64,000 nt of DNA from the NCBI GenBank assembly GCA_029706075.1, contig JAINUG010000177.1:1026501-1090500 (forward strand). Reading direction: 5' to 3'. The DNA comes from Aldrovandia affinis (lineage: Eukaryota; Chordata; Actinopteri; Notacanthiformes; Halosauridae). Below the pieces are notes generated by a model. That model was not told the origin of the DNA and searched no databases. It worked only from the letters and a program-made list of their open reading frames with translations. Of the stretch, positions 57,785 through 64,000 are shown in pieces. The translations under genes and the position numbers were made by a program. The stretch's first letter is position 1. Every line of letters starts with the position of its first letter.

Positions 57785-60700
57785 CTGTGGGAGGGAGAGC
57801 CGACAGAGCGGGAGAGGAGGGAGAGAGGAGGAGCGAGAGCGGATATCACTTACGATCTTCCGCAAGAGACTCAGAGAGACTCAAAACCCACCTATTCAGA
57901 CACCACTACCACTGAATTCTGTACATCTAGCTAATTGTCATCACCACTGCCTACTTGCTCAACACTATATACCCCTGCTTACTCCATTTAATAAAACCTT
58001 TTTTTTTTTTGCCTTCCCAGTGTTACAGGTATGGTACGCAGCTGCCTGCAATGATGTCTATCACTGTATTACTGCACTGATCTCTCGTGAGAACTATGAT
58101 TGTTCCAACCATGTATTAATGCACATCTTGTAAGTCGCTCTGGATAAGAGCGTCTGCTAAATGGTTCAAATGTAAAATGTAAAAATGATAAACTAGTACC
58201 ACGCGTATCTCCCGAACAAATATTTATTTAGATACAGTACATTTATTTTCTGTTTCTGGTTTAGGTCAACACGTCATTCATTCATTACCTAACCCACTTA
58301 TTCCTGGTCAGGGTCACGGGGGGGCTGGAGCCTATTCCAGCATGCATTGGGCGAGAGGCAGGTAATACATCCTGGACAGGTCGCCAATCCATCGCAGGAC
58401 ACATACACCATTCACTCACACACTCATACCTACGGGCAATTTAGACTAACATGCATGTCTTTGGACTGTGGGAGGAAACTGGAGTACCCTGAGGAAACCC
58501 ACGCGGACACGGGAGAACATGCAAACTCCACACAGAAAGAGATGAAATTCAAACCTTCTTACTGTGCAGCGACAGTATTTATTGATTGAATAAATATTTA
58601 AACATATAACATTATATTTTCTGTTACTACATAAGGTATACACTACTAACTTTAAAGTATAACAGTAGGAGAATAGAAAGGAGATTGATAAGCCAGATAA
58701 TCAAGCAATAAAATATGAATTCCGGCCAGATGTGCATACAGTATGTCTTGAATATTAATATGATATGAATATAATATATATAGATATGTACTTTTAAAGT
58801 ATAACAACGTATAAAAGAGAGGAGAGAGGAATACTGAGAGAGGAGCAGGAGAGAGGCAGCTTCAGTATAAAGGCTAAATTGAGTAAGTGGCTGAGAGGGA
58901 TGGGGGTGATTGTTTGTGTCAGAACTTACAGTGAGAAATACGGACGCCAGCAGGAGACCCACGGAAAAGACGAGCCCTTTGCTGTTCAAATGAATCTGAG
59001 GAAAGAAAACAGCGTCTCGTTTAAACATGCATCTCACTTCCTAACATGCGACCCCACCCAATAGCTTTTAGTCTGTGAAGTTCACGCATAGCGTTGAAAC
59101 TCATTATTCAGCACCCGCATTGGAAACATTACTTGTAATAAATGGCTTTCCAATTCAGACTAATTGAAACAATGACGAAACTTATTCCAGCCAATGTGTA
59201 AAGCAATTCTAGAGCACAGAATGCTGAAACAAAAGGAGATTTCTGAGTAATGAATAAGATCTTCCAGCAGGTGTGCTTTACAACACCATATTTTCCACAC
59301 GTTGATAGGTATACTTGACAACAAGTGGCAGGCTGGAGTGCTAGTTAAGGCATTAGGCAGCATTGAGCCAACACCCACCCATCATATAACATCTCTGTAC
59401 CTCTGTGTGAGGGGGCTTAAAGGGGAACTTCACCCTAGAATACATTTTTGACGGAAAATTCATCTGTCCACCAATAACACGGTTAAGAAACTGGCCAGTG
59501 ACAACATCTCAATCTTCAGATATCCAGTCTCCCGTCCTAGAAAGATCTGCCAGAGTGATGCGTTTCGAGGAGTATTCTATCAAATTTTCTTTTTTTGCTG
59601 GAGTTCCCCTTTAAGGGTAGTGGTTGCTACGGTGACAGATAATGGAGATAAACAAATTGCTGCCATAGAAATGCCATTCTATAAATGAGTAAATGAAGAC
59701 ATTAATTTGTCAGTGCCATTGACATTGTATGATATGATATGATATTATAGCATAACAAGCACAATAGATAATAATAAGAATGATCATAATAAGACAATAA
59801 TAAGACGAAAATGTGTGTATGTTCTTATTGTTACTGCTTTGGAAATATTGTGTGCGCATTTGAGTAAACAAGCTTTATTGTATTGAATCGAATTACATAT
59901 ATACACTACCAAACTTTTGACCGGTAGTGTGTATGTGTCACACATCAATACTACTGTACTACTGCTGCTGCAAATAGTAATGCAACATTCTGACAGTATA
60001 AATGATCTCTGCTGCCCCCTGCAGGACAGGCATCGAACACTGATCTTCAGTGCGCAAACTGGTCAAAACGGGAACATGGGTTGCAGAGCAGCGGGGCAGG
60101 GCAGGTCAGGCAGTCTCCTGACACTGCACATTATATATTTACACAGTCTCCACAGTAACCTACTGCCCCTCAAAGCCAAAGCTTCGATGGCCCGAAAAAG
60201 CACAAGAGGCTCAGCAACATTTCTGTGGAGGGCTGGTACTGGTTTGCCTAGAGGCGAATGCCAAAATGCCTCCCCTCCACCCCACATGTGTGTTTCATTT
60301 AGCAGGGGCTGAAACAGGTGCACTCGGACGCTTCAAAACTGAATTTTGACTGAGATTAATACATGGAACCAAATGACAAACCAGGACATATTTTAGTGGC
60401 AGCAGGCAGCAGATAATGCAGCTGACAAAAACACTGAAAAATGACTTGAGCAAGCTTTCAAACGTACCGTATTCCATTGTACTCAGATTATATAGGATAT
60501 GTGATCGCATCGTGCATGTTTTAACTCTGCATTCCGCCTCTGGCGAGTGGCCAATAAAAGTAGATACTGATCTGACATCTGGTTTGAGTTTAAAACGGCT
60601 GCATATCCAAAAATAACTTATGCGCTTTCTTATAGCCGGCGATGCCGAACAGACGTTGCCGCGAGAACGCAGACGCAGAGGCCACACTCACGTAAGAGCC

Positions 60701-63700
60701 GTAGTCGACAGCCAGGGTCTGCAGGGCCCAGGGCAGACCAAGCCCCACCAGGATGTCGAACACGTTGCTGCCGATGGAGTTGGAGACGGCCATGTCTCCC
60801 AGACCTTAGAGGGCGGAGAGAGGAGGAAGCGAGTTAACCCCCCAGGAAGCGAGTTAACACCCCCCCCCCCAAATGTGAGGGAACCGTCCGTGACGACAGA
60901 CTTTATGGATGGGAGGAAAAAATCTGGGTCATTTTTCTTCTTCTTTTGTTGTGTTAAACAATCTCAATGAAAGACGAACAACGAGAACAACAGCAAGTGC
61001 ACTTCCTTCCTGTTTCCACACGCCGCCTTTTCCAGAAGGAATCCGATGAATATTTCATGGCCGAGCGTCAGAGCGACTGAAGCCGGCGTGGATAAAGTAA
61101 ACAAAGATGAAAGAGCGGGGGACGGAACACAGCGCTGCTCGCCCCACCGCCCCGGCAGCGGCGAGTGACGGGCCTACAGGCGACGCGGGCCTTAGACCAG
61201 ACTTCAAAGCGCCCGACAACCCTGATACCAGCCACAGGAGCCGCTCTGACATTCAGCAGATGTTTGATCTCCGGCTCGGTTCACCACAGTTCACGGTGCA
61301 GGAAATGCACAATGTGTTTTCCACAGCAGCGTTGATTCACTGGGGAAGCACAAACTTGCCTTTTTTGGGGAGGGAAGTCATGTGACCACAAAGAAAGGGG
61401 TTGCAGATTCAATCCCCAGTTCAAAACTGCCATTGCAGCCTTGAGCAAGGTACTTGCTTCAGTAGACATCCATATGAATTGATGTAAAGAAATGTAAACT
61501 GCGCAAGTCGCTCTGGATAGGAGCATCTGCTAAATGCCTGTAATGTAATGCTAACATTTTTATGCCCTGGGAATATTCACACATTACCAAGAAATACTGG
61601 GATTCCCGGAAGGACTTCCCTCCTAATTTAAAACTCAAAATGTTTTTTTACCTTACATTTAGCTTAGGAGGTCTCTACTTAATTTGTTTTAAATCAATTT
61701 TAGTAACAAAACAAACATTTTATACCACAGGAGAAAACTGATAGCGCTTAAGATGAACAATAACAGTTACATACAAGGTATGATAATTGAGGGTTTAACG
61801 CTGTTTCTAAGTGCCATATGAACTGATAGGGGAATATGCCAAAGAACATATCCTCATTGCACTCCTGCTGTGATGTACCACTGCTCTCCACAGCGACAAA
61901 ATGACAAGAGTGAGACGGAGTGAATCCTAGTTGCGTGTGCTTAGATTCCTGCTGTTCCACACAGGGCAGTAAAAAAGACAAAGATGACATTCCAGGCAAT
62001 TATGATTTTGTCTTGTTTTGGAAAATGGTTATAAATCAGGATCTTAGGTCTATTGCTTACAGCTGTATCCGTTGTAACATATGCCATTTAGCAGAGGCTT
62101 TCATCCAAAGCGACTTACGGTAGTGAACGCATACATTTTATCAGTATGTGTGGTCCCAATGGGGATCGAACCCATGACCTAAGCATTGTCAGTGCCATGC
62201 TCTACCTACTGAGCCACACAGAGGCCCAGCAATGTTATTCACACTATATTTACACAACATTTACACTACACTGAGCTTTCATTTAGAGGCCAGCTGTGGT
62301 GTTTCCAGAGGTGATTCCCTTTCTGATCGTGTGTGTGTGTGTGTGGTTGGTGTGCCTACCTTGCCGTGCCACGATGAGACTGGCCATGCAGTCAGGAACA
62401 CTGGTGCCAGCTGCCAGAAATGTAATGCCCATGATGACATCAGGAATGCCCAGTGTGTAGCCAATCACTGTCACCTACAGCGGAACCAAACCAGAGGCTT
62501 AAGTTCACGAGATTTGCCAAAATGTGTTGGGGGGGAGAGGGGTTAAAATATATATAAGAAATAAAACAGACAACAACAAAGAAACAGCAGGCAGTTTCAT
62601 CCTATCAAAGGGCCAACACAAACACACTGTCATCTTCGGTATAAACGTTAAAGGTATGGCACAATTATAAAATTGTAAAAATTGCCCTGCCCTCGTAGCA
62701 CAGACTGAATGACAGTGCTGGATATTGGATGAGGGCTGCCATCACAGTAAAATGAATAGTGTGGTTAAGGCCAGGGTTAGGGTTAGGGTTAAGCCACAGA
62801 TCAGGATCTGGGTTAGGGGCGAGGGTGAAAATCATCTTCCTCAAGTTGGCCCCTATGTGATCCCCTTGCACTGGAAATCCGGTCTACCTGGAACCTTTAA
62901 TGGAAAAACGTGTTCCCTGGTGTGTTAAATCTTTTATGTGTGGCAGTGGCGTGTGCGTAAGCCTTCTGTGACACGTGTTTGATTTTGTGACACACTGTTT
63001 CTCTGTCCAGTTTGGGTTCGTTTGCAGGCCTGATATCCACAGTGCCTCTACTCCACGGTTACGGAAGTGCTCAGGGTCAGGGGTTAGGGCTGTCAGGGGT
63101 GGGGCCGAGTTTGTGCGCGCGGCGGGTGGCTGCGCTGGTCGGGGTCTCTGCTCACCATCCAGACCATGATGTAGGAGAAGCCGGCGATCCAGAGGGTGGA
63201 GGTGATGAAGCTGACCATGAACCAGCGCTCCCAGCGTGGGCTGGCGCAGTTGGGCACGGTGCAGAAGAGCAGCAGGCACAGGGGCCACACGTCAGCCACT
63301 TCAGCTTGTTGCAGGCCCCGGCTACACACACAGAGGACAGAGGAGGAGCCTGGGGTCACACACACACATGCATACTCACACACACACACACAAACACACA
63401 TGAGGGCCATGAGATGCGCGTGGGGGGTGCACACACAGAGACACACACATACACACTGCTGTTTAATCATTTAATTTTCTATCACTGCAGCTATGATTTC
63501 TTTTTGAGTTCACATGCAGTGTTTCTTAAGCAGTACGGTTTATATAATTCCCTGGGGTTATCTGTTGGGTAGTGGCTACTATGTTAATAACAGGTTATTG
63601 TAATGTTCTGCTGCTTCCTTGTGTGTAATTCCAGGTGTTAAATGACTGTTTGCAGTGCATTGATGCAAATACCTATTGTACCTCATTGGCATGGATTTTG

Positions 63701-64000
63701 AAGGCAGGGATATAACTGAAGTTATCATTATCATTCATTACATCCCTGCCACAGCCCCATAACAATGGTGGTCATTTTAAACCAACCACAGCAGAAACGT
63801 ACCTGGGATGCGAAAGGGCTCAAAAGGCCCTTCATTCTCCTCGCCCTCCTCCTCTTCCTCCTCCTCCTCCTCTTCGTCGTTCTCGTTGTTCTCGTTGTCC
63901 TCGTTCTCGGTCTCCGTGTCGTTCCCGGCCTCCACTCCTCCTCCTCCCCCGTCGTCCTCGCCCCGGCCCCCGCCGCGCCCGTTCAGCCCTCTCTCGGCCC
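57632..64000 (-). CDS. slc24a3: slc24a3 (NCKX3): last six coding exons, 5' part outside the window
   Basis: K+-dependent Na+/Ca2+ exchanger of the plasma membrane: exports Ca2+ and K+ against Na+ entry. Exons on the minus strand: 63803-64000 (partial), 63156-63321, 62360-62474, 60692-60804, 58930-58995 and 57632-57784. In order they give the acidic cytoplasmic loop, the first membrane segments after it, the alpha-2 repeat ([15 protein letters not shown], then [19 protein letters not shown]), and the last helices ending [16 protein letters not shown]. Phases agree at every junction except inside 63156-63321, where two extra bases break the frame. [16 protein letters not shown] and GVHLNKW fit SLC24A3 as recalled. 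A few residues (RWERWF, CRE at the end) recall SLC24A4, but rin2 as the next conserved neighbour supports slc24a3. Confidence 0.9.
57889..58181 (+). mobile_element. LINE 3' end
   Basis: 'aaaacccacctattcagaca' near the start, a T run, and the tail 'gtaagtcgctctggataaga' 'gcgtctgctaaatgg' at the end. The tail is shared with the tRNA-derived SINEs of this window, as is known for SINE/LINE pairs. Located in the last intron of slc24a3. Confidence 0.65.
58278..58543 (+). mobile_element. Teleost dispersed repeat of the 'gtgggaggaaac' type
   Basis: 'gctggagcctattccagcat', 'ggactgtgggaggaaactgg' and 'ggagaacatgcaaactccac'. This is a very common fish repeat, probably the 3' part of a LINE or linked SINE; the family is from memory. 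In the last intron of slc24a3. Confidence 0.65.
58930..58995 (-). CDS. slc24a3: slc24a3 exon
   Basis: 22 codons, [20 protein letters not shown] then LT: one hydrophobic segment. Acceptor 'tttcctcag', donor GTAAGT, phase 0 at both ends. Confidence 0.92.
59421..59610. mobile_element. TTAA-flanked MITE (piggyBac or Kolobok type)
   Basis: Inverted ends AGGGGAACT and AGTTCCCCT, flanked on both sides by TTAA (59417-59420 and 59611-59614). 190 bp, non-coding. Lies in the intron between slc24a3 exons 58930-58995 and 60692-60804. Confidence 0.9.
60692..60804 (-). CDS. slc24a3: slc24a3 exon: second half of the alpha-2 repeat
   Basis: [20 protein letters not shown] then [18 protein letters not shown]. 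It contains the conserved [10 protein letters not shown] segment of the NCKX alpha-2 repeat. Acceptor TCTAAG, donor GTGAGT. Confidence 0.93.
61395..61545 (+). mobile_element. V-SINE-like SINE
   Basis: 'ggttgcagattcaatcccca', 'ccttgagcaaggtacttgct' and the tail 'gtcgctctggataggagcat', in an slc24a3 intron. Confidence 0.65.
62079..62221 (-). mobile_element. tRNA-derived SINE
   Basis: Same family as 708-833: 'gccatttagcagaggctttc', 'ggggatcgaacccatgacct', 'tctacctactgagccacaca'. In an slc24a3 intron. Confidence 0.82.
62360..62474 (-). CDS. slc24a3: slc24a3 exon: first half of the alpha-2 repeat
   Basis: [20 protein letters not shown] then [18 protein letters not shown]. The GTSVPD motif contains the ion-coordinating acidic residue of the NCKX alpha-2 repeat. 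Acceptor 'cgctgtag', donor GTAGGC, exit phase 1. Confidence 0.94.
62773..62792 (+). repeat. Short interstitial telomere-like repeat
   Basis: Three tandem 'agggtt' units. Too short to imply a former chromosome end. Confidence 0.6.
63156..63321 (-). CDS. slc24a3: slc24a3 exon with an apparent 2-bp frameshift
   Basis: Spliced to the upstream exon (phase 1) it reads [11 protein letters not shown] and then runs out of frame. The rest of the exon reads [19 protein letters not shown] and [20 protein letters not shown] in another frame that joins correctly to the next exon. Removing one TG from 'acgtgtggcc' (about 63284-63293 on the plus strand) would restore KLKWLT-WPLCLLL, the pattern expected for the family. 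The exon is 166 bp where 164 would fit. A sequencing or assembly error is likely; a real null allele is possible. Confidence 0.85.
63359..63455. repeat. CA microsatellite, interrupted
   Basis: CA-rich blocks at about 63359-63401 and 63429-63453, within 40 bp of an slc24a3 acceptor. Confidence 0.9.
63803..64000 (-). CDS. slc24a3: slc24a3 exon: acidic cytoplasmic loop (cut by window edge)
   Basis: Gly/Arg-rich then strongly acidic: a run with [14 protein letters not shown], nine Glu in a row, then [14 protein letters not shown] and a GTACGT donor, phase 1. Acidic runs before the C-terminal membrane block are typical of NCKX proteins. The trinucleotide-rich coding repeat (plus strand 'ctcctc...') may vary in length between individuals. 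Confidence 0.88.

Noticed and set aside
59898-59935. Short palindrome 'cactaccaaacttttgacc ggtagtg'
   Set aside because: Most likely a remnant of a Tc1 terminal repeat; too short for a separate element call.
62760-62830. Interstitial telomeric repeat as a chromosome-fusion scar
   Set aside because: Only three units; such short runs occur by chance in fish DNA.
62884-63572. Open frames of 134 codons (minus) and 186 codons (plus) across slc24a3 exon 63156-63321
   Set aside because: Other-frame shadows of the exchanger exon plus microsatellite DNA.
1-64000. Endogenous retrovirus, LTR element, Polinton, CRISPR array or prokaryotic operon
   Set aside because: No paired long terminal repeats, primer-binding sites, reverse-transcriptase or capsid frames were seen; the direct repeats found are satellites, and the gene structure is that of a vertebrate.

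Overview
The window is teleost fish nuclear DNA. The genes have GT-AG introns, introns and intergenic DNA are crowded with very long CA/TG and GA/CT microsatellites, and the dispersed repeats are of teleost type: Tc1-like transposons with 'gccaaaataaagga' ends, hAT and TTAA-type MITEs, tRNA-derived SINEs with a 'gataagagcgtctgctaaatg' tail, and a LINE tail of the form 'gttaaataaaggtt'. The species cannot be fixed from sequence alone. The repeat mix resembles what I recall from salmoniform, esociform or osmeriform fish, but that is only an impression.

All recognised genes lie on the minus strand, so they read from right to left. (1) 57632-64000 holds the last six coding exons of slc24a3, a K+-dependent Na+/Ca2+ exchanger (NCKX3), including the acidic loop, the alpha-2 ion-binding repeat and the stop codon. 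(2) 47097-47168 is a tRNA-Glu (anticodon TTC). (3) 43490-46808 fits a two-exon gene of 234 codons for a small SAXO/Mn-motif-like microtubule protein. (4) 37210-40982 is a complete four-exon gene of 269 codons with a DUF4806-like domain. (5) 916-14239 holds the first coding exons of rin2, a Ras/Rab5 interactor; the rest of rin2 lies off the left edge. The order and orientation slc24a3 then rin2 matches the human chromosome 20 arrangement. The two small genes and the tRNA sit between them.

The 23 kb between the rin2 start codon and the DUF4806 gene, and the 10 kb between the SAXO-like gene and slc24a3, contain no coding exon I can support. They hold repeats, MITEs, SINEs and unclassified sequence. 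Most long open reading frames in the window are microsatellite translations (Thr-His, Cys-Val, Leu-Ser or Arg-Glu runs) or shadows of real exons, and are not genes.

The main points for a second look are: an apparent 2-bp coding frameshift in an slc24a3 exon; the intact DUF4806 gene and the SAXO-like gene placed between slc24a3 and rin2; a five-run G4 motif starting at intron position +5 after the first rin2 coding exon; rin2 3' splice sites whose pyrimidine tracts are CT microsatellites; a local duplication flanking the first rin2 coding exon; and a perfect 13-bp hairpin followed by a T run.
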